Origin: Candidatus Aphodovivens avistercoris
GTDB lineage: Bacteria > Actinomycetota > Coriobacteriia > Coriobacteriales > Eggerthellaceae
NCBI GenBank assembly: GCA_018710945.1
Contig: DVIW01000038.1
Coordinates: 124,001 to 188,000, forward strand
Direction: 5' to 3'
Length of the DNA: 64,000 nucleotides
Both the position numbers and the translations under genes were made by a program. The first letter of the stretch is position 1. Each line of letters starts with the position of its first letter. This document shows positions 1 through 8,418 of the stretch, in pieces. A model generated the notes under the pieces. It was not told where the DNA came from and searched no databases. It worked only from the letters and a program-made list of their open reading frames with translations.

Positions 1-920
1 AGCGTGCCGTAGCGACTCTCGTACTCTTCAAACACCGCAAGCGGGCTGGAGGCGCCCGCCACCAGCCCGGCGCGCAGGCAGCTCAGATCCCACTCGCCGT
101 CGCGGTTCTCGCGCAGCTCGCGCAGGTACATGGTGGACACGCCCAGATACACGTTGGCGTGAGTGGAGGTGATGAGGGTCAGCGCCTGCTCGGGACGGTA
201 CTTCACCAACGTCGCCACCGTCGCGTGCAGCGACAGCGCCGTGTGCAGCGCCACCACGCCGTAGACGTGGGCGAAGGGGACGGGAATGAAGAACACCTCG
301 CCCGGCTGCACCTTCAGAGCGGCCGTCAGCTCGCCGGCGTGCCGGCAGAACGACGAACCGCGCAGCTGCACGGCCTTCGGCGTGCCCGTGGAGCCGGACG
401 TGAACAGAATGAGCTTCGGATCTGCACTGGTCGCAGAGCCCTCCCACGGCTGCGCGCTGCGCCACGCCTCCTCGACGCTGGGCACGCCCGCCACAGGGCA
501 GCCCACCGTCATCACGTGGGTGTCTGGCGCGCAGTCGGCCGCCAGCGCGCAGTGCGCCTCAGTGGACACGATGGCCACGGCCGGGTTCACGCGCGCGTAG
601 ATGCCCGCGAACTCGCGGCGCTCCACCGTCGGCGACATCAGCGCCACGTTCGCGCCGGTCAGCTGGATGGCGCCCATCAGCGTGAAGTACGGCACGATGT
701 TGGGCGCCGCCACCATGACGGTGTCGCCCGCTCCCACGCCGTGCTCGCGCTGCAGGCAGCCGGCCAGCGCCATCATGCGGCGGTAGGCCTCGGCGTAGGT
801 GATGCCCTCGTTCATGCCCACCACCATCTGCTTGAACGGGTCGAGCGCGTACCCTTCGCAGATGAAGCGCGCCACGGAAAACGGCGGGGTGGGAACGCCT
901 GCGCCCAGCTGTACGTCCAT
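1..920 (-). CDS. AMP-forming acyl-CoA ligase, 5' part only (runs off window)
   Basis: The first 306 residues of an adenylate-forming acyl-CoA synthetase are visible; the C-terminal domain lies beyond the left edge. The diagnostic P-loop-like motif LFTSGSTGTPK sits at about residues 172-182. Such enzymes activate a carboxylic acid to acyl-AMP and then acyl-CoA in the cytoplasm. The ATG at 920 is preceded by a GGAGG site six to ten bases upstream. It is the last visible gene of a minus-strand run behind the dehydratase activator, with a 29-bp gap, so co-transcription is likely. The context (2-hydroxyacyl-CoA dehydratase genes upstream) suggests it primes the pathway with a CoA ester or acts on its acid product. 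Substrate unknown. Confidence 0.88.
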   Translation of the reverse strand, partial: MDVQLGAGVPTPPFSVARFICEGYALDPFKQMVVGMNEGITYAEAYRRMMALAGCLQREHGVGAGDTVMVAAPNIVPYFTLMGAIQLTGANVALMSPTVERREFAGIYARVNPAVAIVSTEAHCALAADCAPDTHVMTVGCPVAGVPSVEEAWRSAQPWEGSATSADPKLILFTSGSTGTPKAVQLRGSSFCRHAGELTAALKVQPGEVFFIPVPFAHVYGVVALHTALSLHATVATLVKYRPEQALTLITSTHANVYLGVSTMYLRELRENRDGEWDLSCLRAGLVAGASSPLAVFEEYESRYGT

Positions 921-949
921 CGCTTCCTCCCTCGGTCGTCGGCCCGCCG

Positions 950-1738
950 CTAGCGCGTCGCCGCCTCGCGGGCGTGCAGGGCCGCGCCCAAAGCGCCGAT
1001 GAGCTGCGAGTCCTCGTTGGTGGCGATGTCGCAGCCCAGCTTCTCGGCCAGCCGCTCGCGCAGGCGGCGGTTCAGCGCCACTCCGCCGGTCATCACCACG
1101 GGCGCCTTCACGCCCAAACGGCGCGCCAGGCCGGCGGTGCGCTCCACCACCGAGGTGTGGATGCCCGCCACGATGTCGGGGATGGGCTGCCCCTCGGACA
1201 GCTTCGAGATGACCTCGGACTCGGCGAACACCGTGCAGGTGGACGAGATGGTGGCCACGTGCTCGGACTGCTCGTCGAAGCCCGACAGATCCGACACCTC
1301 GCAGCCGAAGATGGAAGCCATCACGTCCAAAAAGCGCCCCGTGCCGGCAGCGCACTTGTCGTTCATCGCGAAGTTTTCCAGGTCGCCATCGGCGGAGATG
1401 CTCAGTACCTTGGCGTCTTGCCCGCCGATGTCGATGACGGTGCGCACGCCGGGGAACAGGCTGGCCGCCCCCTTCGCATGGCACGACAGCTCGGACATCT
1501 GCGAGGTGGCCCACTCCATCAGGTTGCGCCCGTAGCCGGTGGCGCAGGAGGCCGCCACGTCCTCGAAGGCGATGCCCGCATCGGCCAGTGCCTGGTCCAT
1601 GGCTTTCTGCGGGCCCGCGGTGCCCGCGCCCGACCGCGCCAAACCGCGCCCGACCAGCGCACCCTCAGCGTCCACCACCACGCACTTCGACGCGGTGGAC
1701 CCCACGTCGATCCCCAGATAATACGGTCCTTGGGCCAT
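950..1738 (-). CDS. 2-hydroxyacyl-CoA dehydratase activator ATPase (HgdC/FldI type)
   Basis: A 262-residue BadF/BadG/HgdC-family ATPase. The actin-like phosphate loop GIDVGSTASK lies at residues 9-18. Cys129 (NDKCAAGTG) and Cys168 (SSTCTVF) match the two cysteines per subunit that bind one [4Fe-4S] cluster between the subunits of the family homodimer. Family members use ATP to fire one low-potential electron into the dehydratase, starting its ketyl-radical catalysis. The ATG at 1738 follows an AGGAG site and begins exactly at the conserved N-terminus, although the frame is open further upstream. The gene sits between the acyl-CoA dehydrogenase and the CoA ligase; its dehydratase partners are at 5822-8181 on the same strand. 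Confidence 0.93.
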   Translation of the reverse strand: MAQGPYYLGIDVGSTASKCVVVDAEGALVGRGLARSGAGTAGPQKAMDQALADAGIAFEDVAASCATGYGRNLMEWATSQMSELSCHAKGAASLFPGVRTVIDIGGQDAKVLSISADGDLENFAMNDKCAAGTGRFLDVMASIFGCEVSDLSGFDEQSEHVATISSTCTVFAESEVISKLSEGQPIPDIVAGIHTSVVERTAGLARRLGVKAPVVMTGGVALNRRLRERLAEKLGCDIATNEDSQLIGALGAALHAREAATR

Positions 1739-1846
1739 GTCGTCAGCTCCTTGAATCACGCGGCGTCGCGCCGCCCTTCCCCGTCGCGGGGCTTCAACGG
1801 CCAATCTTGGCGCATCGAGGCGTTCGGAAACGCGCCGATGCGTCAA

Positions 1847-1874
1847 GGCCCGGCGGGCGCTGCGCCGCCGGGCC
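1847..1874 (-). other. GC-rich intercistronic hairpin
   Basis: Perfect 10-bp arms (GGCCCGGCGG and CCGCCGGGCC) around an 8-nt loop, between the acyl-CoA dehydrogenase stop (2010) and the activator start (1738). No T-run follows on the minus strand, so it is more likely an RNA-processing or attenuating hairpin than a full terminator. The rest of 1739-2009 shows no gene. Confidence 0.5.
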
Positions 1875-2009
1875 CTGCCGCCATCGAACAGCAAGCCCGG
1901 CAAGCATGCACTCGCCGGGCCTTCCCTTCATCACGCTTGCAGCGTCAGCAAGGGCGCCGGAAGCGGCCGCGGCAAGCGGCCGACTCCGGCAGCCGGCAGG
2001 CCGTCGGAA

Positions 2010-3164
2010 CTACTTGGCGTACTGCTTGGCCAGCTGACGGCCGGCGATGTAGACCATGATCTCATCGGTGCCGCCGGCGATCTGGTTGCCGCGCAGGTCC
2101 TGCCAGATGCGGCCGACGCGGGTCTCGGTGGTGTAGCCCAGGCCGCCGTAGATCTGCAGCGCCTCGGAGGCCACCTCTTCGCACGCCTGAGCGCCGTAGC
2201 GCTTCACCAGGGCGGAGTCGATGCGGACGGACTGGTCGTTGTCCATCTTCCACAGCGTCTTGTACAGCATGTTGCGGGTGTTCTGCAGGCGGATCTCCAT
2301 CTCGGTCAGCTTCTCCTGGATCAGCTGACGGGCGGCCAGCGGCTTGCCCATGGTCACGCGCTCGTTCACGTAGGCGGCGGCGTCGTCCATGGCGGCCTGC
2401 GCGCAGCCCAGGCTCTGCGCCACGATCAGGCAGCGCTCCATCTCGTAGTTCTTCATCAGGTTGTAGAAGCCCTCGCCGGCGTTGCCCACGCGCATGTCCT
2501 CGGTCAGCACCACGTCGTCGAAGTACATCTCGCAGAACGGGATGATCTGCTGGCCCAGCTTGTGCAGCGGCGCGGTGGACACGCCCTCAAGCTCGCGGGG
2601 CACCAGCCACATGGTCATGGAGCGGTTCTTCGGATCGGGATCCTCGTCCTTGGCGATGACCAGCACGTAGGGGAACACCTCGCCCTGGGTGACCCAGGTC
2701 TTCTGGCCGTTCAGGATGTAGGTGCCGTCGGCCTGCTTCTTGGTGACGGAGGTCATGGAAGCGTTGTCAGAGCCGGCGCCGGGCTCGGAGAAGCCCAAGG
2801 AGAAGATGGGCTTGCCGGTCTCCATGTAGGCGTTCATGGCCATCTCCACCTGCTCGGGCGAGCCGAAGTCGATCAGGTCGCGCATGGCCAGCGTGTTGTT
2901 GAGGAACGGGGTCAGGCAGCCGCAGTAGTGCGCGAACTCCTCGGTGAGCAGGCCCAGCGTCACGCGGTCGCAGGGCACGCCGCCCTGCTCCTCGGGGATG
3001 CCCATCAGGCCGAAGCCGCTCTCCAGGTACGCCTGAACCAGCTCGTCGGTGACGCCGCCGGCTGCGTACATGTCCTTGACCTTCTGCTCATCGAAGTAGC
3101 GCTCGCAGAACTCCTTGATGCTGTCGACAAGAAGCTCCTGCTCGTCGGTCAGATTGAAATCCAT
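2010..3164 (-). CDS. acyl-CoA dehydrogenase (enoyl-CoA reduction direction likely)
   Basis: A 384-residue protein of normal family length, opening with MDFNLTDEQELL and carrying the mid-domain FAD/substrate motifs around FSEPGAGSDNAS and WVTQGE. The family exchanges hydrogens between acyl-CoA and enoyl-CoA using FAD and an electron-transfer partner. In aryl-lactate and acrylate pathways a homologue (AcdA type) reduces the enoyl-CoA made by the dehydratase. The residue before the C-terminal GT motif, often the catalytic Glu (EGT), is Gly here (AGGTDEIM), so the base may sit elsewhere. The ATG at 3164 is preceded by AAGGAAAGG. It has its own promoter at 3249-3277, matching that of the CoA-transferase at 9663. 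A paralogue lies at 27395. Confidence 0.9.
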   Translation of the reverse strand: MDFNLTDEQELLVDSIKEFCERYFDEQKVKDMYAAGGVTDELVQAYLESGFGLMGIPEEQGGVPCDRVTLGLLTEEFAHYCGCLTPFLNNTLAMRDLIDFGSPEQVEMAMNAYMETGKPIFSLGFSEPGAGSDNASMTSVTKKQADGTYILNGQKTWVTQGEVFPYVLVIAKDEDPDPKNRSMTMWLVPRELEGVSTAPLHKLGQQIIPFCEMYFDDVVLTEDMRVGNAGEGFYNLMKNYEMERCLIVAQSLGCAQAAMDDAAAYVNERVTMGKPLAARQLIQEKLTEMEIRLQNTRNMLYKTLWKMDNDQSVRIDSALVKRYGAQACEEVASEALQIYGGLGYTTETRVGRIWQDLRGNQIAGGTDEIMVYIAGRQLAKQYAK

Positions 3165-3245
3165 GTCCCATCCTTTCCTTGTCCAGCGCCGCGCCGCTGC
3201 GGAAAACGCCGCCGCCTGCGACCGCTGCACCTTATACGGCTGTCT

Positions 3246-3308
3246 ATCATTGTGCGCAGCGGCAGCGAGGCTGTCATTGGGCAAAAATCAAAATCGCCTA
3301 TGGCGCCG
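3246..3308 (-). promoter_or_regulatory. promoter and upstream box of the acyl-CoA dehydrogenase gene
   Basis: On the minus strand: -35 ATGACA (3277-3272), 17-bp spacer, -10 CACAAT (3254-3249), about 80 nt before the ATG at 3164. Upstream of the -35 are TTTTGCCCA and GGCGCCATAG. The same elements at the same spacing occur at 9769-9831, upstream of the CoA-transferase gene, and the core recurs at 4899-4927. Confidence 0.7.
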
Positions 3309-3414
3309 CCAAAGCAGGGCGTCGCGCCCAACCTTGGCGGCCCGCAAGCGGCAGCGATGCCCAAGCTGGCAAGCAAGGCGGACGGCGATGGAGCGCGGCG
3401 GGGGCACGGGAGAG

Positions 3415-4701
3415 CTACGGCAGCAGGAACCCGTCCGCGTCGAAGCGCAGCGGCGCGGGGCCGGCCACGAACTCCACGTCGTCGCGGCCCCTAATCTGCT
3501 CGTAGAGAGCCTCCGACACCTGGATGTCGTGCAGCTCCATGGTGTTCTTGACGCGCGCCACCAGAGCGTTCGCGTAGTCGAGGCGGTAGCACGAGCGCAG
3601 GCACAGCTTGATGGCCTCAAGGTCGGTGTTGGCGTACAGCGGGATGGCGCATGCGCTCGTCACGCCCGTGGTGAGCGTGTTGGCCCAGGTGGTCTCCCAG
3701 TCCACGTCGTTGAGCACGCGGCGCGTGGTGCAGTCGGCCATGGCCAGGCCCGCGGCGTTGTGGTGCGACTCGGGCGTGAGCCCCAATACCACCATCTTCT
3801 TCGCGTCCAGCACGTCGTCGCACGAGTGCGTGATGGAGCGGCCCGTCACGTTGGGGTCGTGCCCGTTGCCGCTGAAGTTCTTGCCGATCTGCTCCACGAT
3901 CAACAGGTCGCACGCATCGAACTTGAACTTCGCCAGGCGCTCCTTCGCCAGCTCCAGCAGACGGCGGTCGGTCTCCATCATGTTCTCGGGCGTGCACGTC
4001 TCGATGCAGCAGATGTCGTCGTAGGCGTTCTGCACCACGCCCACGCCGAACGCCACGGGACACCTCTCCAGGAACAGCTCGGCCGCCGCCGGCACCATCT
4101 CGGTGAAGGTATGGAAGCCGAAGGAGTGCAGCGATGCAGCGCCCTTGTGCTTGGCTATGCCAATGGCCATCATCTTCGCCAGGCCGCTCTCGTGCGGGCC
4201 GCGGAAGTCGGTGTGCGGCTTCACCTTGTTGAACACGACGATGCCGTCGGATTCGTAGGCCGCCTTGTCGCAGTAGAGCGGCTCGCCGGAAAGCTCGCCG
4301 AACGACACCACGTCCATGCTCGACACGATGGGGCAACCGATGGCCACCTCCGTTACGCCGTAGCCCGCGAGCATCTCCAGCTGGCCTTCGGCCGTGGCGC
4401 CGCCGTGGCTGCCCATCGCAGGCACCACGAAGGGCTCGGCGCCCCACGCCCGCAGCGTGTCGGCCATCACGCGCACCATCTCGGGCAGATGCGGAATGCC
4501 GCGGCTGCCCACCGTGATGGCGATGCGTTTGCCCGCGTACGACGCATGGTCGGGCAGCGCGTCGAGCTGCGTGCGCAGCGCACTCTCCACGTCGTCGATC
4601 TTCGCGGCGTCGTAACGCTGCCGGATGGTGACCATCTGCGGCAGCTGCACCTCGTCGAGCCCCTGCACCTTCACGTGCACTTCGGGAAACTGAATGAACA
4701 T
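3415..4701 (-). CDS. LarA-like (DUF2088) 2-hydroxyacid racemase family protein
   Basis: 428 residues resembling the nickel-pincer-dependent lactate racemase family: an N-terminal DUF2088-type region with GSRGIPHLPEMV and PAMGSHGGATAEGQ, then FNKVKPHTDFRGPHESGL and IVEQIGKNFSGNGHDPNVTG. LarA homologues racemise or epimerise various 2-hydroxyacids. Here a racemase would supply the (R)-hydroxyacid expected by the 2-hydroxyacyl-CoA dehydratase encoded just upstream. The ATG at 4701 was chosen because homology starts there and GGGGTGAGAG precedes it. The nickel-cofactor genes larB, larC and larE are not in this window. The nearby promoter at 4899-4927 resembles those of the neighbouring pathway genes. 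Substrate unknown. Confidence 0.75.
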   Translation of the reverse strand: MFIQFPEVHVKVQGLDEVQLPQMVTIRQRYDAAKIDDVESALRTQLDALPDHASYAGKRIAITVGSRGIPHLPEMVRVMADTLRAWGAEPFVVPAMGSHGGATAEGQLEMLAGYGVTEVAIGCPIVSSMDVVSFGELSGEPLYCDKAAYESDGIVVFNKVKPHTDFRGPHESGLAKMMAIGIAKHKGAASLHSFGFHTFTEMVPAAAELFLERCPVAFGVGVVQNAYDDICCIETCTPENMMETDRRLLELAKERLAKFKFDACDLLIVEQIGKNFSGNGHDPNVTGRSITHSCDDVLDAKKMVVLGLTPESHHNAAGLAMADCTTRRVLNDVDWETTWANTLTTGVTSACAIPLYANTDLEAIKLCLRSCYRLDYANALVARVKNTMELHDIQVSEALYEQIRGRDDVEFVAGPAPLRFDADGFLLP

Positions 4702-5298
4702 CGCTCTCACCCCTGTCTCGATAGAGCCTTCGCTTGCCTCCCAGCGCGGCGGGCGTCGCACGGGGCGCGTCGCCCCCTCGATGCCCGCCGCGCTGACAGC
4801 CGGCACCTCCCCACGGCGCCCGTTCAAGCGCGTTGCAGCCCTATCGCATCCCCTTGTCGCGGAAAAGGCCTCGTTCCTGCCATTTTCCACTGCACTCCAT
4901 TGTGAAGCCCCGTAAGCCGAATGTCACGGGTTAAAAACGACGCAGCACCTGAAGCCCCATCCCTTCCCACGCGGCAGAAGGGGCGTAGCGCCGCGCCACT
5001 CCCGGCATCCCCCTCCATCAGCGCCCCCGGCAAATGCAAAGCGAATGCAACGCGAAAGCGATGCAGCGAAAATGCACCGGAAGCGGCTCTGCGCCCCACT
5101 TTGTCGATTGCTCTGCAAACCACTCTACAACTTCTCACCGTTTGGAGAGCAGGCAGCATCCCAGCAATGAGCTGCCAAGTGAAGAGAGGCGGCAACATCG
5201 TGCAAAAGGACCACGCATCCCCGCTGCCTCCGCACGCCAATCCGTTCGCAAAGCGGCTATACTGGCGGGACGATGTGCTGGGAAGGGAGGTGAGGCCC
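4702..5298. other. intergenic region with divergent promoters
   Basis: No gene recognised in these 597 bases. It holds the minus-strand promoter of the LarA-like gene (4899-4927), a block of GCAAATGC/GCGAATGC-like short repeats at about 5030-5070, and a plus-strand -10 TATACT at 5258-5263 in front of the small gene at 5299. Confidence 0.5.
4899..4927 (-). promoter_or_regulatory. promoter of the LarA-like gene
   Basis: On the minus strand: -35 GTGACA (4927-4922), 17-bp spacer, -10 CACAAT (4904-4899), with TTTTTAACCC immediately upstream. The core hexamers and spacing match the promoters at 3246-3308 and 9769-9831. The predicted leader is about 190 nt. Confidence 0.6.
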
Positions 5299-5904
5299 AT
5301 GCCGAAGAAGGCGAAGCGGTCGGGCAAAACGCGCGCGCAGCGGGCGGCCGCGGCGCGGCGGCGCACGGCGTTGCGCGAAGGGGCGGTGTGGCACCAGTCC
5401 GCCGAAGAGGCGGCGCTTGCCGTGAAGCCGCGTTACAACGGCTACGCCTGCGGGCACGGCGCGCACGGCAACGCCAAATACGACCGCACGCGCGAGAAGA
5501 GGGAATGGAAACGCCAGCTGAGACAGGAAGGGGCCTTGCGGGGCCCCTTCCCCGTTTTGGAAGACGCCCCGCCGCCAAACAGCGGAGCAGCAGGAACCAG
5601 AGCAGCAACCGAGCAACCGGAGACGCCGGCGAAGCGGCCAAGCCATCCTGCTATGGTGCCGCACGTGAGTCCGGCTGGCTTCGCCGCATCCCATCGCCCG
5701 CGGCCGTGCCGTCCTGCCACGCACGGGCACCCCTCCCTGAAACAATCCCCGCAGCGCTTTCGTGCTGCGGGGATCGCTTGGCTGCGCTCGCCGAACGGGC
5801 CGGCGAACAGGCAGCGGGCAGCTAGCCGATCAGCTCGGCCAGCGTCTCGACCTGCGTGCGGGCCTGCTCGTAACTCTCGGTGGACTGGTCGATCTCCACC
5901 GTGA
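5299..5904 (+). CDS. small basic protein of unknown function, apparently without its own stop
   Basis: The ATG at 5299 has a strong GGAGGTGA site and a TATACT box 36 bases upstream. The first 76 residues look genuine: a Lys/Arg-rich start (MPKKAKRSGKTRAQR), then KPRYNGYACGHGAHGN and YDRTREKREWKRQLRQEG. The frame then runs straight through a strong terminator hairpin (5526-5551) without a stop, continues as Pro/Arg-rich low-complexity sequence, and ends at 5904 inside the opposite-strand dehydratase gene. The natural end was probably just before the hairpin, with the stop lost by mutation or a frameshift; a TGA is present in another frame at about 5518. No function can be assigned. Confidence 0.4.
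   Translation: MPKKAKRSGKTRAQRAAAARRRTALREGAVWHQSAEEAALAVKPRYNGYACGHGAHGNAKYDRTREKREWKRQLRQEGALRGPFPVLEDAPPPNSGAAGTRAATEQPETPAKRPSHPAMVPHVSPAGFAASHRPRPCRPATHGHPSLKQSPQRFRAAGIAWLRSPNGPANRQRAASRSARPASRPACGPARNSRWTGRSPP
5526..5551 (+). terminator. rho-independent terminator after the small gene at 5299
   Basis: Perfect 10-bp arms GGAAGGGGCC and GGCCCCTTCC around a 6-nt loop, followed by CCGTTTT on the plus strand. It lies inside the open frame of the small protein, which argues that the frame originally stopped before it. Confidence 0.7.
5745..5774 (-). terminator. rho-independent terminator of the dehydratase operon
   Basis: Perfect 11-bp arms ATCCCCGCAGC and GCTGCGGGGAT around an 8-nt loop. 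On the minus strand it is followed by TGTTTC and lies about 50 nt after the stop of the dehydratase beta gene. Confidence 0.75.
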
Positions 5905-6952
5905 TGCACTTCAGGCCGGCTTCGCGCACCGCGCGCGTGGCCAGCGGCGCCTCGAACTCCTCGGGGTCGCAGAACTTCGCCAGCAGGATGACGACGGCGT
6001 CCGCGCCAGCGTCCTTCGCCTTCTGCACCAGAGCGCCGAGATGCTCCTTCTTCGGATCGTACAGCTCGGTGTCGGCGCGCAGCCCGCACCAACCGTCAGC
6101 CAGCGCCTCGATGGCGTCGCCCTCCTCGGGCACCTGGCGCGCGAACGCGCGGGATTCCTTCGCCAGATCGTCGGCGACCACGGCGATCTTGTTGTCGTCC
6201 AGGATGGAGGTGATGGCCGGGATGTCCTCGTAGATGCCCGACAGCACCACCTTGCGGTAGCCCTCCGTCGAAGCCGGCAGCTCGGCCAGGGCGGCGTTGA
6301 GCTGGCGCACCTGCTCAAGATGCTCGGCCTTGTCCATGTAGTAGCCGGCGTTGATCACGGCAACGCGAGCGGCGTTGCTCACCTCGGCCGGATGGTTGCC
6401 CGCCAGCGTCACGAACTCGCGCATCGCGGCGCGCCACTGGTTGTACAGCTTGATGGCAGACATCAGGTCGGCGTCGTCGATGATGGTGTCGCAGCATTCC
6501 TCCACGCGGCGCTTCACCTCGGTGTAGGCCTCCACCGTGTAGGTGCGGCCCGCGTCCAGGAAGCGGTTCTGCGCGTTGGTGACGTAGATCATGGGCACCT
6601 TGTTGCCCATGGCGGCCTTCCAGTTCTGGGACGACGCGCGCAGCGTGTCGCACAGGCCGGTGATCATCATGCCGGACAGCTTGTCCAGGATGCCCTTCAG
6701 GCCCATCTCCAGGGTCGTCTGGCAGATGGAGCAGTAGAACGGCGGGTAGTACTTCTTGGCGTTGTCGGCCGTGCCCACCATGCCCCACACGCCGAACGGA
6801 ACGGCGCCGGCGGCGTACACCAGCTCCTCGGGCACGTGGTAGGGGCCCACGCCGATGACGCGCTTGCCCGCAGCCAGATGCTTGTCCAGCTCCTTGCTCG
6901 GATGGGCCGCCACCTCGGAGAAGGCGTTCAGCAGAGATGCGATGTCAGCCAT
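5822..6952 (-). CDS. 2-hydroxyacyl-CoA dehydratase, small (beta) subunit
   Basis: 376 residues of the HgdB/FldC/LcdB family. Cysteines at 74, 77 (CSICQ) and 101 (TGLCDTLR) plus a C-terminal Cys in AKFCDPEEF are candidate [4Fe-4S] ligands. With the alpha subunit it forms the cytoplasmic dehydratase that removes water from (R)-2-hydroxyacyl-CoA through a ketyl radical. The ATG at 6952 lies 2 bp beyond the alpha-subunit stop and its GGAGG site is inside the end of that gene, so the two are translationally coupled. A terminator follows at 5745-5774. The substrate (lactyl-, phenyllactyl-, hydroxyisocaproyl-CoA or another) cannot be read from sequence alone. Confidence 0.93.
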   Translation of the reverse strand: MADIASLLNAFSEVAAHPSKELDKHLAAGKRVIGVGPYHVPEELVYAAGAVPFGVWGMVGTADNAKKYYPPFYCSICQTTLEMGLKGILDKLSGMMITGLCDTLRASSQNWKAAMGNKVPMIYVTNAQNRFLDAGRTYTVEAYTEVKRRVEECCDTIIDDADLMSAIKLYNQWRAAMREFVTLAGNHPAEVSNAARVAVINAGYYMDKAEHLEQVRQLNAALAELPASTEGYRKVVLSGIYEDIPAITSILDDNKIAVVADDLAKESRAFARQVPEEGDAIEALADGWCGLRADTELYDPKKEHLGALVQKAKDAGADAVVILLAKFCDPEEFEAPLATRAVREAGLKCITVEIDQSTESYEQARTQVETLAELIG

Positions 6953-6954
6953 GG

Positions 6955-8181
6955 TTACGCCTCCTTCTTGTTGGATTCCATGATCTCAACCAGGCCCTGG
7001 ACGCGCGTGACGTACTGGGCCTCGCTGAAGTTGCGCGGGTCGGACTGGTCGCCGTCGAAGGTGACCACGGGGATGTTCAGGTCGCTGGAAATGCGGCGCG
7101 CCATCTCGGGCGCGATGCCCGACCACATCTTGCAGGAGCGGTTCACGTGCACCAGGCCGCCGTCGACCTTGCCGTCCAGGCACAGCTGCTTGCGCAGCTC
7201 CACGGCGCGCTCCAGGTTGATGGCGTTGGGCACCTCGGCGTAGGCGCGCATCATCTCGTCGGTGTTGCTGTAGATGAACGCGAAGGAGGGGCCGTACACG
7301 CAGGCCGTCACGTTGGTGCCGGCGTTCTTCAGCGTGGAGTAGGTCACGCGCAGGTACGGCCAGGTGGCGATGCCCTCGAACATGATGCGGTTCTTCTCTT
7401 CCACCTTGAACGTGGAGGTGTGGTTCTTCACCGCCTCCTTGTACTCCTCAACCAGCGCGGTGAACGCATCGAGGCTCTCCTGCTTGCCGCGCGCCATCGT
7501 GGCCACAGCCATGTGGTTGAACAGGTCGTAGCCCTTCAGCGGCGAGGGCTTGTAGTTCATGTACGTGGTGGCCTCCAGCCACTTCTCGCCCACCGCGTTG
7601 GAGATCTCGCAGACCTTCAGGAACTTCTCCTCGTCCCAGGTCTTGCCCGTGATCTCGCACAGCTGCTCGATGGCGGCGTCGAACTGGCCGCGCATGTAGG
7701 CGATGCGCTTGGCGTCGGCGCTGTACTTGTCGTTGAACGGCACGTCGATCATGATCAGCGGGATGTTCAGCTCATGCGCCAGGTTCTCGTACCAGTTCAT
7801 CATGCAGTTGCAGATGTTGTTGCAGCACAGCACGAAGTCCGGCAGCGGCATCTCGCGCTCGCCGTTGGGGCACTTGCCCAAATCGGCGTAGGCCAGGCTG
7901 ATGCGCGCGTAGGCGCACAGGTCGTTGGAATAGCCCAGCTCGCCTTCCGCATGCTCGCACATGGCAAGGCCGGCGCCCTTCGCGGAGATGGCGGCCGCCT
8001 GGCTTTCGGGGTACACCACGTGCAGCCCCAGCGTCTCGGGAATCTCCTGCGGGAAGTTGGACGAGATCCAGCCCACCTTCTCGCCGCGCGCCTTGGCGGC
8101 AAGCGCGTCGTCGTACACGCTGCCAGCGATCTTGGCAAGCCACTTGCCCGCCGGCAGCTTCTCAGCAGTCTCTTCTGCCAT
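6955..8181 (-). CDS. 2-hydroxyacyl-CoA dehydratase, large (alpha) subunit
   Basis: 408 residues of the HgdA/FldB family. Candidate cluster ligands are Cys75, Cys89 (SNDLCAYAR), Cys119/120 (LCCNNIC) and the Cys of NRSCKMWSG near the C-terminus. It pairs with the downstream subunit, and is activated by the ATPase at 950-1738. The ATG at 8181 has a GAGGGGGAT site. It is separated from the upstream CoA-transferase gene by 237 bp that contain a perfect hairpin (8384-8411). The gene order CoA-transferase, alpha, beta is the one seen in fld- and had-type amino-acid-derived hydroxyacid pathways, which supports assignment to the same pathway. Confidence 0.93.
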   Translation of the reverse strand: MAEETAEKLPAGKWLAKIAGSVYDDALAAKARGEKVGWISSNFPQEIPETLGLHVVYPESQAAAISAKGAGLAMCEHAEGELGYSNDLCAYARISLAYADLGKCPNGEREMPLPDFVLCCNNICNCMMNWYENLAHELNIPLIMIDVPFNDKYSADAKRIAYMRGQFDAAIEQLCEITGKTWDEEKFLKVCEISNAVGEKWLEATTYMNYKPSPLKGYDLFNHMAVATMARGKQESLDAFTALVEEYKEAVKNHTSTFKVEEKNRIMFEGIATWPYLRVTYSTLKNAGTNVTACVYGPSFAFIYSNTDEMMRAYAEVPNAINLERAVELRKQLCLDGKVDGGLVHVNRSCKMWSGIAPEMARRISSDLNIPVVTFDGDQSDPRNFSEAQYVTRVQGLVEIMESNKKEA

Positions 8182-8383
8182 GTAATCCCCCTCTTGTGGA
8201 TTGATGGATACGGCTAGAAACAGTTGCTTCCAGGTTGAAGGAAGACCTCCGGGTCAAGCCAACGTCAGCGAGCGGGAGCGTGGCGAGCGCGGATGGCGTG
8301 AAAGGTGTCCGTTGCGGCCTTCGGGCCGTGAGGAAACCTTGGAGCGCCAGCCGTGCCGCCAGGGCCCCGCGCAGCGTCGGCCC

Positions 8384-8411
8384 GTTGCGCCGTTCGGCAG
8401 AACGGCGCAAC
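8384..8411 (-). other. perfect hairpin between CoA-transferase and dehydratase genes
   Basis: 12-bp perfect arms GTTGCGCCGTTC and GAACGGCGCAAC with a 4-nt loop, starting 7 nt after the CoA-transferase stop on the minus strand. There is no T-run, so it may be a partial terminator, mRNA stabiliser or processing site that sets the ratio of transferase to dehydratase. Confidence 0.6.
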
Positions 8412-8418
8412 CCACAAG

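Noticed and set aside
3115-4905. Long plus-strand frame opposite the LarA-like gene
   Set aside because: It is the mirror of a clearly coding minus-strand gene, rich in His/Arg/Ala without any motif; typical shadow in high-GC DNA.
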